NCBI GenBank assembly: GCA_040386075.1
Contig: JAZKGE010000032.1
Location: forward strand, 1-64,000
Origin: UBA4416 sp040386075
Lineage (GTDB): Bacteria; Bacteroidota; Bacteroidia; B-17B0; Aurantibacillaceae
Direction of reading: 5' to 3'
Length of the DNA stretch: 64,000 bases
Under the pieces are notes generated by a model. It did no database searches. It was not told the DNA's origin and saw only the letters and a program-made list of their open reading frames with translations. Shown here one piece after another: positions 17,324 to 25,219 of the stretch; position 1 is the stretch's first letter; each line of letters begins with the position of its first letter. The translations under genes were made by a program, and so were the position numbers.

Positions 17324-17927
17324 CCATGAATTAGTAAGAGGTGGGTTAACCCGATTGATAACAGAAGAATTTACATCTTCCAAGGTATACGAAGTTTCTG
17401 ACGGCGCTCAGGCCGAAAAAATGGCCAGATCCCAAAAATGGGATTTGATCATCATGGATATGTCGATGCCCGAAAAAACAGGACTCGATGTATTAAAACA
17501 AATAAGAGCAGAAGGCATTAAAACCCCGGTGCTCATTGTGAGCATCCATCCCGAAAATCAGTATGCGTTGAGAGTATTGAAAGCAGGCGGAAATGGTTAT
17601 GTGCCCAAAGATTGTCCCAGGGCAGAATTTATCAGCGCCGTGAAAATGATCATGAATGGTAAAAAATATATTTCCCAAAACATTGCCGAAAAACTCGCAT
17701 CCAGATTTGATGATGATCTTGGCAAAGAACAGCACGAATTGATCTCTGATCGTGAATTACAGGTGTTAAAACTGATTGCCTCGGGAAAAGGGGTAACCGA
17801 AATTGCACAAGAATTATCACTGAGCATTGCCACGGTAAGTACATACCGCAGCCGGCTGCTAGAAAAAATGAACATGAAAAGTAACGCGGAACTTACACGA
17901 TATGCTATCACTAACTTTATTGTCTGA
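17301..17927 (+). CDS. LuxR/NarL-family response regulator
   Basis: 208 residues from ATG 17301; a TTG six bases earlier is possible. The receiver domain has Asp7/Asp8, phospho-acceptor Asp53 in LIIMDMSMPEKTG and Lys103. The C-terminal part SDRELQVLKLIASGKGVTEI and following residues form a LuxR-type helix-turn-helix with the usual TVSTYRSRLLEKM recognition region. It binds DNA as a dimer after phosphorylation. The start lies inside the end of the HisKA_3 kinase gene, so that kinase is the expected partner. Repeated boxes in the next intergenic region (17982-18130) are candidate targets. Last gene of the four-gene signalling operon. Confidence 0.94.
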   Translation: MNVLIADDHELVRGGLTRLITEEFTSSKVYEVSDGAQAEKMARSQKWDLIIMDMSMPEKTGLDVLKQIRAEGIKTPVLIVSIHPENQYALRVLKAGGNGYVPKDCPRAEFISAVKMIMNGKKYISQNIAEKLASRFDDDLGKEQHELISDRELQVLKLIASGKGVTEIAQELSLSIATVSTYRSRLLEKMNMKSNAELTRYAITNFIV

Positions 17928-18045
17928 TATCCGCTCCTGTACATAGCTCTCTTACCTTCTTAACAAGTTACATCTAGTTATCTATTTAGGCGCTTTCAAG
18001 ACGCTCAAAAAACCCCTATTTATTACATTCATTTATTTCCTTGTC

Positions 18046-18081
18046 ATTGTTTTTCTGACACTATAATTGTTTTTTTCTGAC
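18046..18081 (+). repeat. Direct repeat ATTGTTTTT-CTGAC in an intergenic region
   Basis: ATTGTTTTTCTGAC (18046-18059) and ATTGTTTTTTTCTGAC (18066-18081) lie about two helical turns apart, upstream of the barrel-like gene and downstream of the regulator gene. They are candidate binding sites for a dimeric regulator. Confidence 0.4.
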
Positions 18082-18102
18082 GTTACAATCATCTATTCTA
18101 CT

Positions 18103-18134
18103 ATTTAGGCAGGCCTCCCATGTGCCTAACTTTG
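18103..18134 (+). promoter_or_regulatory. Candidate promoter with overlapping inverted repeat
   Basis: TTTA (18103-18106), 20 bases, TAACTTTG (18127-18134, an exact TAnnTTTG match). The inverted repeat TTAGGCA (18105-18111) / TGCCTAA (18123-18129) overlaps both boxes and could be an operator. A direct copy of CTATTTAGGC occurs at 17982-17991 as well as at 18101-18110. Expected start near 18139, about 43 bases before the ATG at 18182. Confidence 0.5.
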
Positions 18135-18181
18135 TCATATCAAATAACTAACAACTTAAACTTTTATTAAAAACAATAATC

Positions 18182-18853
18182 ATGAAAACAAAACAAACCA
18201 GCATCTGCAATTCAGTAAGAGGGAAAGTAAATTCAATTTCGCTGATTCTGACAAACACAAAATCTTTATCGTTTGTGTTATTGCTTTTAACTCTAAGCAT
18301 GAGTTCTCAGCCATTTCATACTTCATATAAATCATCAGGAGTATCTGTATACGGCCAGATTAGCGCAAATGGTTATGGAAGCTTGAGAATGCCAGCTCTG
18401 TTTTACAAAAATTCATGTCATACCTATTTTGTGGGATTGTCTATCCAAAAGAGCAGAACGGTAGTTTCCGGAATTCAATTCAATTATAATTACTCTGTAA
18501 CCGGCCTTACTACTCCCGGAGGAGAAAACGTGCCTGAGCTTTATTTCTATATGAGTTCAGCATATAATTTTAACACCAAACTCGGTAAAGAAAACTTACG
18601 TAATGAATATATGGCAAATCCTTCTGCGACAGATAATAACGTAAGTTCATTACGCTTTCAATCAGCAGAGATTTTTGTGGGAGCGGGACTACGTTTAAGT
18701 TTTTTAAAGAGATTTTCCTGGGACAACTCTATTGGATTTGGTGGCAATTACTCATTTAACTTCCCCGAAAAACTAAAATTATATTATCGTAAAACAAATT
18801 CAGGGCTACAATTACGCACAGGCATTTCTTACTCATTGTTTTCTAACTACTAA
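18182..18853 (+). CDS. Hypothetical outer-membrane barrel-like protein
   Basis: 223 residues; family not recognised. A long N-terminal region with Lys/Arg (residues 1-27) precedes a hydrophobic stretch SFVLLLLTLSMSSQ (about 30-43), which looks like a signal peptide with an extended n-region. The rest alternates polar and aromatic residues in short strands (VGLSIQKSRTVVSGIQFNYN, VGAGLRLSFLKRFSWD, GLQLRTGISYSLF), as in small beta-barrels. It has its own promoter with operator-like repeats directly downstream of the LuxR-type regulator gene, so it may be that regulator's target. Confidence 0.65.
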   Translation: MKTKQTSICNSVRGKVNSISLILTNTKSLSFVLLLLTLSMSSQPFHTSYKSSGVSVYGQISANGYGSLRMPALFYKNSCHTYFVGLSIQKSRTVVSGIQFNYNYSVTGLTTPGGENVPELYFYMSSAYNFNTKLGKENLRNEYMANPSATDNNVSSLRFQSAEIFVGAGLRLSFLKRFSWDNSIGFGGNYSFNFPEKLKLYYRKTNSGLQLRTGISYSLFSNY

Positions 18854-18933
18854 AGTATACCGAAAACGTTATTGTTCTGATCAAATACTATCATAAAACA
18901 TTTTTTAAAAGCATTCATTTCTCATTTAAGAGG

Positions 18934-18964
18934 TTTGAAAAAATAAAAAGTGCGCTTAATTTTT
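18934..18964 (+). promoter_or_regulatory. Candidate promoter of the PAS-SpoIIE phosphatase gene
   Basis: TTTG (18934-18937), exactly 19 bases, TAATTTTT (18957-18964), one mismatch from TAnnTTTG. The leader to ATG 18991 would be about 22 bases. It shows that the phosphatase gene is not simply part of the barrel gene's transcript. Confidence 0.5.
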
Positions 18965-18990
18965 TTATCTGTTACACTAAATACTATCCC

Positions 18991-20643
18991 ATGAACACTA
19001 AACTATTAATTTCAGAACATATACGGGAAGCCAATCTTATCAAAATAATTAATGAGCAGATAGAATTTGATAGAAATAATTTAAATGCATTGATCAATAA
19101 TACAACCGATTTAATGTGGAGCTTAGACAGAGATTTCTGTTTGATTACTTCCAATAAACCGCTTTATGATCTTATAAAATTGATGACTGGAAAAACAGTA
19201 AACAAGGGAAGCAATATGCTTGTTGCTGCCTTTTCCAAAGAACAGGCCGAATGTTATAAAACTTTCTATGAAAGGGCATTTGCCGGTGAAACGTTTACTG
19301 AAACTGAGTATTCATGTGTTCCAGTTGAGTATTGGCTGGAGATCTCTTTTTGCCCAATTAGGCAAGGCGATTTGATTGTTGGTGCCGCCTGCCATGCAAG
19401 AGATATCTCAGATAGAAAGCGTATCGAAAGAACTCAAAAAAGAATTGAATCCGGTTTAAAGGAAGCGCAAGCCATTGCCCACCTTGGAAACTGGGAGCTG
19501 AATTTTGAAACAGGTGTTGCTATATGGTCAGAGGAGGCATGTAGGATATACGGGCTTTTGCCTGAAGATAATAAACATAGTTTTGCAGATTGGGTGTCAT
19601 TTATTTATCCCGAAGATGTGGATTATGTTAAGGCGGCTACGAAGGAAGCACAAAAAACATTAAGTGAATCAGATTTAAGCCACCGCATCATTTTAAAAGA
19701 CGGCACTATAAAACATATCGAATCAAAATGCAGATTTGAATTTGATAGGGAAGGGAACCCGGTTGGTTTATATGGTGTTGCCCATGATGTGACCGAAGTA
19801 AAAAAAGCAGAAAAGCAACTTACCAACCTCCTTCTTAAGCTCGAAGAGCGTGTAGATATCCGTACAAAGGAACTGGTAGCGAAGAATAAAAGTATATTAG
19901 ATAGTATCAATTATGCCAAACACATCCAAACCGGATTACTGTGCCGTCCTACTCAATTATCAGAAATGTTCCCTAAATCATTTATTCTTTCTATGCCGCG
20001 AGACATTGTGAGTGGCGATTTTTTTTGGTGTTATCAAAACCGTCACAAAAAATTTATTGTGTTAGCCGATTGTACCGGACACGGAGTTCCTGCGACGTTA
20101 TTATCCATTATTGGAAATAACCTGCTTACACAGATCATAGAAAATGAGCATATTGAGAATCCGTCGGAGATATTGGAACTTCTGGATATCAGATTTGCGG
20201 AAGCAGTAAAAGGTGAAACACAAACGGTAAAAGATGGCATGGATATGACGCTGTGTGTAGTTGATACATATTTTAATGAGATCTATTTTGCCGGCGCGCA
20301 TAATCCTTTGTATGCTTCTGATGAAAACGGATCAATTAACCAGATTCCTGCCAGTCGGCATTCAATTGGCGGAGGGATACAGGAAGGCAGCAAAAAATTT
20401 GATACAAAACGTTTTCCTGTTCTTCCCGGGCAACGTATATACCTGAGCTCCGACGGATATATTTCACAATTTGGTGGAGAGAAAGGAAAAAAATTCATGA
20501 AATCTCAGTTTATTAAAACGTTAAAAGATGTCCAAACTCAAAGTATGGATGAACAAAAAGAAATATTCCTGAACACATTGGTTGAATGGATGGGAAACAA
20601 TGAACAGGTAGATGATATTATGGTTGTTGGTATTGAATTATAA
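18991..20643 (+). CDS. PAS-domain SpoIIE-type (PP2C) serine phosphatase
   Basis: 550 residues, no membrane segment. Two PAS units (about 27-142 and 155-272) are followed by a coiled coil (LEERVDIRTKELVAKN) and a SpoIIE/PP2C domain (about 325-550) with metal-site aspartates in SGDFFW (Asp343), LADCTGHG (Asp360), a central DGMDMTLCVVD and a C-terminal DDIMVVG. This class dephosphorylates Ser/Thr residues, often on anti-anti-sigma (STAS) proteins in partner-switching pathways; no STAS or RsbW-like gene is in the window. PAS1 is clearly related to the second PAS of the HisKA_3 kinase, so both may sense the same cue. Confidence 0.9.
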   Translation: MNTKLLISEHIREANLIKIINEQIEFDRNNLNALINNTTDLMWSLDRDFCLITSNKPLYDLIKLMTGKTVNKGSNMLVAAFSKEQAECYKTFYERAFAGETFTETEYSCVPVEYWLEISFCPIRQGDLIVGAACHARDISDRKRIERTQKRIESGLKEAQAIAHLGNWELNFETGVAIWSEEACRIYGLLPEDNKHSFADWVSFIYPEDVDYVKAATKEAQKTLSESDLSHRIILKDGTIKHIESKCRFEFDREGNPVGLYGVAHDVTEVKKAEKQLTNLLLKLEERVDIRTKELVAKNKSILDSINYAKHIQTGLLCRPTQLSEMFPKSFILSMPRDIVSGDFFWCYQNRHKKFIVLADCTGHGVPATLLSIIGNNLLTQIIENEHIENPSEILELLDIRFAEAVKGETQTVKDGMDMTLCVVDTYFNEIYFAGAHNPLYASDENGSINQIPASRHSIGGGIQEGSKKFDTKRFPVLPGQRIYLSSDGYISQFGGEKGKKFMKSQFIKTLKDVQTQSMDEQKEIFLNTLVEWMGNNEQVDDIMVVGIEL

Positions 20644-20776
20644 TACTAGATAATTCTTTAACTCTATAAAATATTAGGCTAAACCCAAGCAGCTTTTGGT
20701 AGCAGGAGCAACATTAGCGGATCATTAGAAAACTGTTTATGGAAAAGTATGAGTATGCCCATTAAAAACTTTATAT

Positions 20777-22018
20777 CTAAGCAACATGCAATTGTGTAAT
20801 CCTCGCAGTCTTTAATTTATCAAGTGCATAATCCAATGTAATGGTTAGGTTTTTAGAAACCTTTTCATCACTAGGAGTATCAAACATAATATCCACCATG
20901 ATCGATTCGCAGATCCCGCGTAAGCCACGTGCACCTAGTTTAAACTCCAAGGCTTTATCAACTATTAAGTTTAAAACTGCTTCTTCAAATTCAAGCCTAA
21001 TACCTTCCAATTTAAACAGGTGTTTGTATTGTTTTATCAAAGCATTTTTTGGCTCAGTTAAAATAGAACGAAGCGTAGCTTTATCTAAAGGTTTTAAATA
21101 AGTCAGTACCGGTAAACGCCCTATTAATTCAGGAATTAAGCCAAAAGATTTCAGATCCTGAGGTGATACATATTGCAATAAATTAGCCTTATCAATATCT
21201 TCTTTAGCTACTGAGGCTGAATAACCTACTGCCTGGGTATTTAAACGCTGAGCAATTTTTTTGTCAATACCATCAAAAGCACCACCGCATACAAATAAAA
21301 TATTTTTTGTATTTACCTGGATCATTTTTGCGTCTGGATGTTTACGTCCACCCTGTGGTGGCACATTCACTACCGATCCTTCCAGCAACTTCAACATGGC
21401 CTGTTGCACACCTTCACCACTCACATCACGTGTAATGGAAGGATTGTCGCTTTTTCGCGCAATTTTATCTATTTCATCAATAAACACAATTCCTCTTTCT
21501 GCAGAAGCTACATCATAATCGGCAGCCTGTAATAAACGGGTTAATACATTCTCCACATCTTCGCCCACGTAGCCAGCCTCTGTTAAAACAGTTGCATCAG
21601 CAATACAAAAAGGTACATTTAATAATTTAGCAATAGTACGAGCCATTAATGTTTTTCCAGTTCCTGTTTCTCCAACCAATATCACGTTGGATTTATCAAT
21701 TTCAATATCTTCTTTAGCATCCGCTACATGGGCAATACGTTTAAAATGATTGTAAACTGCAACACTCAGTATTTTTTTGGCTTCATCCTGACCAATGATA
21801 TACTCATCCAAATGCTTTTTAATAGCATGTGGTTTTAATACAGTTAATGCATGCTGTACCTGTTGATTGCCCTGAGCACCGGCCTCTTCACTCACAATTT
21901 TAAATGCTTGCGAAATACATACATCACAAATGTGACCGGTAACGCCTGCAATTAAAACTTTTACTTCTTTTTTATCGCGTCCGCAAAACGAACAAACGAT
22001 TGGACCTGCTTTTGCCAT
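20777..22018 (-). CDS. clpX: ATP-dependent Clp protease ATP-binding subunit ClpX
   Basis: 413 residues. The N-terminal zinc-binding domain has Cys9, Cys12, Cys31 and Cys34. The AAA+ core has Walker A GETGTGKT (116-123), pore loop GYVG (149-152), Walker B IVFIDEID (177-184), the RKH loop (225-227) and sensor-2 region LGARGLR. ClpX unfolds tagged proteins and feeds them to ClpP. clpP, which often precedes clpX, is not next to it here; the gene stands alone between convergent and divergent neighbours. Length and all motifs are normal. Confidence 0.98.
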   Translation of the reverse strand: MAKAGPIVCSFCGRDKKEVKVLIAGVTGHICDVCISQAFKIVSEEAGAQGNQQVQHALTVLKPHAIKKHLDEYIIGQDEAKKILSVAVYNHFKRIAHVADAKEDIEIDKSNVILVGETGTGKTLMARTIAKLLNVPFCIADATVLTEAGYVGEDVENVLTRLLQAADYDVASAERGIVFIDEIDKIARKSDNPSITRDVSGEGVQQAMLKLLEGSVVNVPPQGGRKHPDAKMIQVNTKNILFVCGGAFDGIDKKIAQRLNTQAVGYSASVAKEDIDKANLLQYVSPQDLKSFGLIPELIGRLPVLTYLKPLDKATLRSILTEPKNALIKQYKHLFKLEGIRLEFEEAVLNLIVDKALEFKLGARGLRGICESIMVDIMFDTPSDEKVSKNLTITLDYALDKLKTARITQLHVA

Positions 22019-22037
22019 TTAATTAAAATTTGGACTA

Positions 22038-22045
22038 CAAAAGTA
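22038..22045 (-). promoter_or_regulatory. Candidate -7 element of clpX
   Basis: TACTTTTG on the minus strand is an exact TAnnTTTG match 20-27 bases upstream of the clpX ATG. The -33 region is only T-rich (no clean TTTG at 19-21 bases), so confidence is moderate. Confidence 0.4.
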
Positions 22046-22114
22046 CGCAAAACAAGCCAAACAGGGGAAAAATTAAGAAATTTTAAATTGTTTTTTTATC
22101 TGCTAAAAAGCATT

Positions 22115-22122
22115 TACTTTTG
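22115..22122 (+). promoter_or_regulatory. Candidate -7 element of the 22132 gene
   Basis: TACTTTTG is an exact TAnnTTTG match ten bases before ATG 22132, implying a very short leader. No clear -33 TTTG at the usual distance. Confidence 0.35.
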
Positions 22123-22131
22123 GTAACCCCA

Positions 22132-22842
22132 ATGAAAAAAATAGTCTATAGCATCATATGTTTATTGATAGTTTGTTGCTTTAGCATGCAGGCACAAAAA
22201 GACACATCAAAATTAAAGAAACTTGCTTCAGAATTCGACCTTAAGAATTACAAAGCAGATCCTAAAGACCGCCTGATTTTTGAAGCCAATTATACGAGTT
22301 GGCTGGGAGCTCCGTCAAGTATTAAAACCGATTGGAAATGCATTGGTTTTGGTTTTTACACGTTGTTTGACAAACCTTTAGGAAAGTCTAATTTTAGTTT
22401 TGGTTATGGCTTAGGTTTTTATAGCCATAATTACAGTTCAAATGCAGATTTCATTTATCAGTTGGACAGTATGAATCAGCATGTAACAACGGTATTACAA
22501 CCAAAAACAATTCCATACATTGCTAACCGCTATAACGAACGTAGTTTTGAAGTTCCTTTAGAGTTGAGATTCAGAACAAAAACAACAACCATATTCAAGC
22601 TGATGTTAGGAGCAAAAATTGGTTATGTGATCTCTAATTTTAAAAAGAGCGATGATGCCGACGGACGCGTTCGTTTGTATAACATTAAAAATGTAAATCC
22701 ATTTCGATACGGAGCTGTTTTTAGAATTGGGATCGAACAAATTTGTATAACCGCCAGTTATTACTTCAGTGAAGTTTTTACATCCGGAGGACCAAAAGGA
22801 ATAAACCCTTTTTCGATCGGAATTGCTATTATTCCGTACTAA
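22132..22842 (+). CDS. Hypothetical outer-membrane beta-barrel protein
   Basis: 236 residues from ATG 22132 (MKKIVYSIICLLIVCCFSMQAQ), which gives a textbook signal peptide; a TTG start 12 bases upstream would place four residues before it and is unlikely. The mature part contains alternating strands with aromatic residues (FSFGYGLGFYSHNY, SFEVPLELRFRTK, GAVFRIGIEQICITASYYFSE) and ends GINPFSIGIAIIPY, the profile of PorT/OmpA-like small barrels of Bacteroidetes. No specific family is recognised. It is divergent from clpX and convergent with uppP. Confidence 0.75.
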   Translation: MKKIVYSIICLLIVCCFSMQAQKDTSKLKKLASEFDLKNYKADPKDRLIFEANYTSWLGAPSSIKTDWKCIGFGFYTLFDKPLGKSNFSFGYGLGFYSHNYSSNADFIYQLDSMNQHVTTVLQPKTIPYIANRYNERSFEVPLELRFRTKTTTIFKLMLGAKIGYVISNFKKSDDADGRVRLYNIKNVNPFRYGAVFRIGIEQICITASYYFSEVFTSGGPKGINPFSIGIAIIPY

Positions 22843-22857
22843 GAAACACCATTTAAC

Positions 22858-22883
22858 AAAAAAAATTGCGCGTGCCGGCGCAA
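22858..22883 (-). terminator. Rho-independent terminator of uppP
   Basis: On the minus strand, TTGCGC and GCGCAA (22883-22878 and 22871-22866) form a stem followed by eight T residues (22865-22858). It is the left part of a GC-rich block reaching to about 22910. Confidence 0.75.
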
Positions 22884-22910
22884 AAAGAGGCGCGCCCGGA
22901 GGGAACGCTC
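22858..22910. repeat. GC-rich intergenic element, resembling a Bacteroidetes interspersed repeat
   Basis: About 70 percent G+C over 22866-22910 in an otherwise AT-rich window. On the minus strand it opens GAGCGTTCCCTCCGGGCGCG and ends in the uppP terminator hairpin. The GAGCGTTCCC...GGG pattern resembles short repeats I remember from other Bacteroidetes chromosomes. Only one copy is in this window. Confidence 0.4.
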
Positions 22911-22912
22911 AA

Positions 22913-23707
22913 TTAAATGATCTCGATTGGAACGTTCAGTAAAAACAGCACGATTAAAATACCCCCTACAATAATACGGTACCACCCGAACCCTTTAAAT
23001 CCATATCTGTTTAGGAAACCGATAAATGATTTAATAGCCAAAAGCGCTACGATAAAAGCGATCACATTACCAAATATCAGGATATTGATCTCATGCCCAT
23101 TTAATGTGATACCATCTTTATAAAAGTCCAATAATTTTTTTGCAGTAGCTGCAAACATGGTTGGCACTGCTAAAAAAAACGAAAATTCAGCCGCATTTTT
23201 ACGAGTTAATCCTTGAGTCATACCACCAATAATGGTGCAGGCACTTCTGCTCATGCCGGGCCACATTGCAAGACATTGAAATAACCCTATTTTTAAAGCT
23301 TTTGGGTAAGTGATGTCTTTTTCATCATCCTGAATATTATTCTTAAACCATTTATCTACAAATAATAGCACAATACCACCAATAAATAAAGCAACCGCTA
23401 CCCCCATTAAATTCTCAAGGGCAGCATCAATATAATCACCTAATAACACACCAAAAATAGCCGCCGGAATAAAAGCAACAACCAGTTTAATGTAAAAATC
23501 AATGGATTTAAAAAAACGTTTGAAATACAGAACTACTACTGATAATATAGCACCCAATTGAATGGCAATGGTAAATAATTTTACAAAAGGAGTGGCTTTA
23601 ATACCTAATACAGCGGTTGCTATCATCATGTGTCCGGTTGACGAAACAGGTAAAAACTCTGTCAAACCCTCAACAATAGCAATAATTAGTGCTTCGAAAT
23701 AAGTCAT
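22913..23707 (-). CDS. uppP: Undecaprenyl-diphosphate phosphatase UppP (BacA)
   Basis: 264 residues, about eight hydrophobic segments. Both family motifs are intact: EGLTEFLPVSSTGH (13-26), with the glutamates and His used in catalysis, and PGMSRSA (150-156). The enzyme removes one phosphate from C55-PP outside the membrane so that the lipid carrier can be reused for peptidoglycan and surface glycans; loss gives bacitracin sensitivity in other bacteria. It lies 20 bases downstream of the DUF3098 gene in the same direction, a pairing common in Bacteroidetes, usually with ftsX before and truB after; neither is here. Confidence 0.96.
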   Translation of the reverse strand: MTYFEALIIAIVEGLTEFLPVSSTGHMMIATAVLGIKATPFVKLFTIAIQLGAILSVVVLYFKRFFKSIDFYIKLVVAFIPAAIFGVLLGDYIDAALENLMGVAVALFIGGIVLLFVDKWFKNNIQDDEKDITYPKALKIGLFQCLAMWPGMSRSACTIIGGMTQGLTRKNAAEFSFFLAVPTMFAATAKKLLDFYKDGITLNGHEINILIFGNVIAFIVALLAIKSFIGFLNRYGFKGFGWYRIIVGGILIVLFLLNVPIEII

Positions 23708-23727
23708 AAAAAGATAAAAAAGAAGAA

Positions 23728-23961
23728 TTAAGCCTCTTCGTTTTTAGTTTTTGGGCGCCACATAATAGCAACGACAATGGTTATAAAACCTAATAAACAA
23801 ACCATTGGAGCAATGGTGATACGCTGTGTATCAAAAATCGCAGGATTAAATACATTCGGGTCTTCACTTCCGCCACCGATCATCAATAAATAACCCAGGA
23901 TAATTAATACAATTCCTCCAATAAAGATCTGATAGTTTTGTTTGCCAAATGTAGTTTTCAT
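23728..23961 (-). CDS. DUF3098 family small membrane protein
   Basis: 77 residues from ATG 23961 (MKTTFGKQNYQ); a start seven codons earlier is open but lies in the promoter leader. Two membrane helices (about 12-29 and 53-72) flank a loop with GGGSEDPNVFNPAIFDTQRI, the pattern of the DUF3098 family. Function unknown; it regularly neighbours uppP and often ftsX in Bacteroidetes, suggesting an envelope or division role. It shares a transcript with uppP and has a good promoter at 23980-24009. Confidence 0.85.
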   Translation of the reverse strand: MKTTFGKQNYQIFIGGIVLIILGYLLMIGGGSEDPNVFNPAIFDTQRITIAPMVCLLGFITIVVAIMWRPKTKNEEA

Positions 23962-23979
23962 TACAATAATTTTAGTTAG

Positions 23980-24009
23980 CAAAGCTATTAAAAAACTTCG
24001 TTTAACAAA
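23980..24009 (-). promoter_or_regulatory. Promoter of the DUF3098-uppP operon
   Basis: Minus strand: TTTG (24009-24006), 18 bases, TAGCTTTG (23987-23980), an exact match to both Bacteroidetes boxes. The start would be near 23975, about 14 bases before the ATG. Confidence 0.6.
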
Positions 24010-24082
24010 CCTTGCAAAGCATAAAAATCAAGGCGTTTTTTTCGTTAATTTTTCGTAATATTGCTATTCTATAAAGTAAAAT

Positions 24083-25171
24083 ATGGGTAAAGTTGCATTA
24101 ATAACAGGAATTACAGGTCAGGATGGAGCGTATCTGTCGGAATTACTGTTGGGTAAAGGATATACAGTACACGGCGTTAAACGCAGAAGTTCGTTATTTA
24201 ACACAGATAGAATTGACCATTTATACCAGGATCAGCACGAAAAACATGTGAATTTTAAATTGCATCATGGAGATCTGACCGATAGCACCAATCTGATAAG
24301 AATTGTGCAGGAAGTTCAGCCGGATGAGATCTATAATTTAGCGGCCATGAGCCATGTAAAAGTAAGTTTTGATACACCCGAATATACGGCAAATGCAGAT
24401 GGGATAGGCACTTTAAGGATTCTGGAAGCGATACGTATTTTGGGATTAGAAAAGAAAACCCGTTTTTACCAGGCTTCAACTTCCGAACTTTACGGGTTGG
24501 TTCAGGAGATTCCTCAAAAAGAAACTACGCCGTTCTATCCGCGCAGCCCTTATGGTGTTGCTAAATTATATGCATTCTGGATCACTAAAAATTACCGCGA
24601 AGCTTATGGTATGTATGCTTGCAATGGTATTTTATTCAATCACGAAAGCCCGTTACGCGGTGAAACATTTGTTACCCGTAAGATCACGCGCGCTGTAGCA
24701 AAGATCAGCCTCGGTCTTCAGGAAAAATTATTCATGGGAAATATAGATTCTGAAAGGGATTGGGGTCATGCTAAAGATTATGTAGAAGGAATGTGGCGCA
24801 TGTTGCAGCAAGACGTGGCAGAGGATTATGTGTTGGCTACAGGAATTAAAATTTCTGTGAGAGAGTTCATCAATATGGCTTTTGCTGAGGTTGGTATTAC
24901 TTTGAAATGGGAAGGAAAAGCAGAAAATGAAAAAGGAATTGATGTTTCAACGGGAAAAACACTGGTTGAGATCGATCCAAAATATTACCGTCCGGCAGAA
25001 GTAGATCTGTTAGTGGGAGATGCAACCAAAGCAAAGGCCAATATGGGTTGGACGCCAACGTACACTGTTTCTGCTTTATGCAAGGAAATGGTAGCTGCCG
25101 ATGTGGAGCTATTTAAAAGGGATAAATACCTGCTGGATGGTGGGCACAAAATATTGAATTATAAAGAATAA
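24083..25171 (+). CDS. gmd: GDP-mannose 4,6-dehydratase
   Basis: 362 residues, short-chain dehydrogenase fold. NAD(P)-binding GITGQDG with Gly9, Gly12 and Gly15, catalytic Thr133/Glu135 (ASTSELYG) and Tyr157-xxx-Lys161 (SPYGVAK) are present, as is the family hallmark RDWGHAKDYVEGMW. It converts GDP-D-mannose to GDP-4-keto-6-deoxymannose, the first step to GDP-L-fucose. The next gene does the second step. A terminator lies between them, so fcl is partly under separate control. In Bacteroidetes this sugar is used for capsule/O-antigen and for protein O-glycans. Confidence 0.97.
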   Translation: MGKVALITGITGQDGAYLSELLLGKGYTVHGVKRRSSLFNTDRIDHLYQDQHEKHVNFKLHHGDLTDSTNLIRIVQEVQPDEIYNLAAMSHVKVSFDTPEYTANADGIGTLRILEAIRILGLEKKTRFYQASTSELYGLVQEIPQKETTPFYPRSPYGVAKLYAFWITKNYREAYGMYACNGILFNHESPLRGETFVTRKITRAVAKISLGLQEKLFMGNIDSERDWGHAKDYVEGMWRMLQQDVAEDYVLATGIKISVREFINMAFAEVGITLKWEGKAENEKGIDVSTGKTLVEIDPKYYRPAEVDLLVGDATKAKANMGWTPTYTVSALCKEMVAADVELFKRDKYLLDGGHKILNYKE

Positions 25172-25176
25172 AATTT

Positions 25177-25201
25177 AGCCTCCCTGAACGGAGGCTTTTT
25201 T
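25177..25201 (+). terminator. Terminator after gmd
   Basis: AGCCTCC (25177-25183) pairs with GGAGGCT (25190-25196), followed by TTTTT. It lies in the 48-base gap before fcl and probably lets only part of the transcript through. Confidence 0.8.
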
Positions 25202-25219
25202 AAACACAGAAAAGATCAC

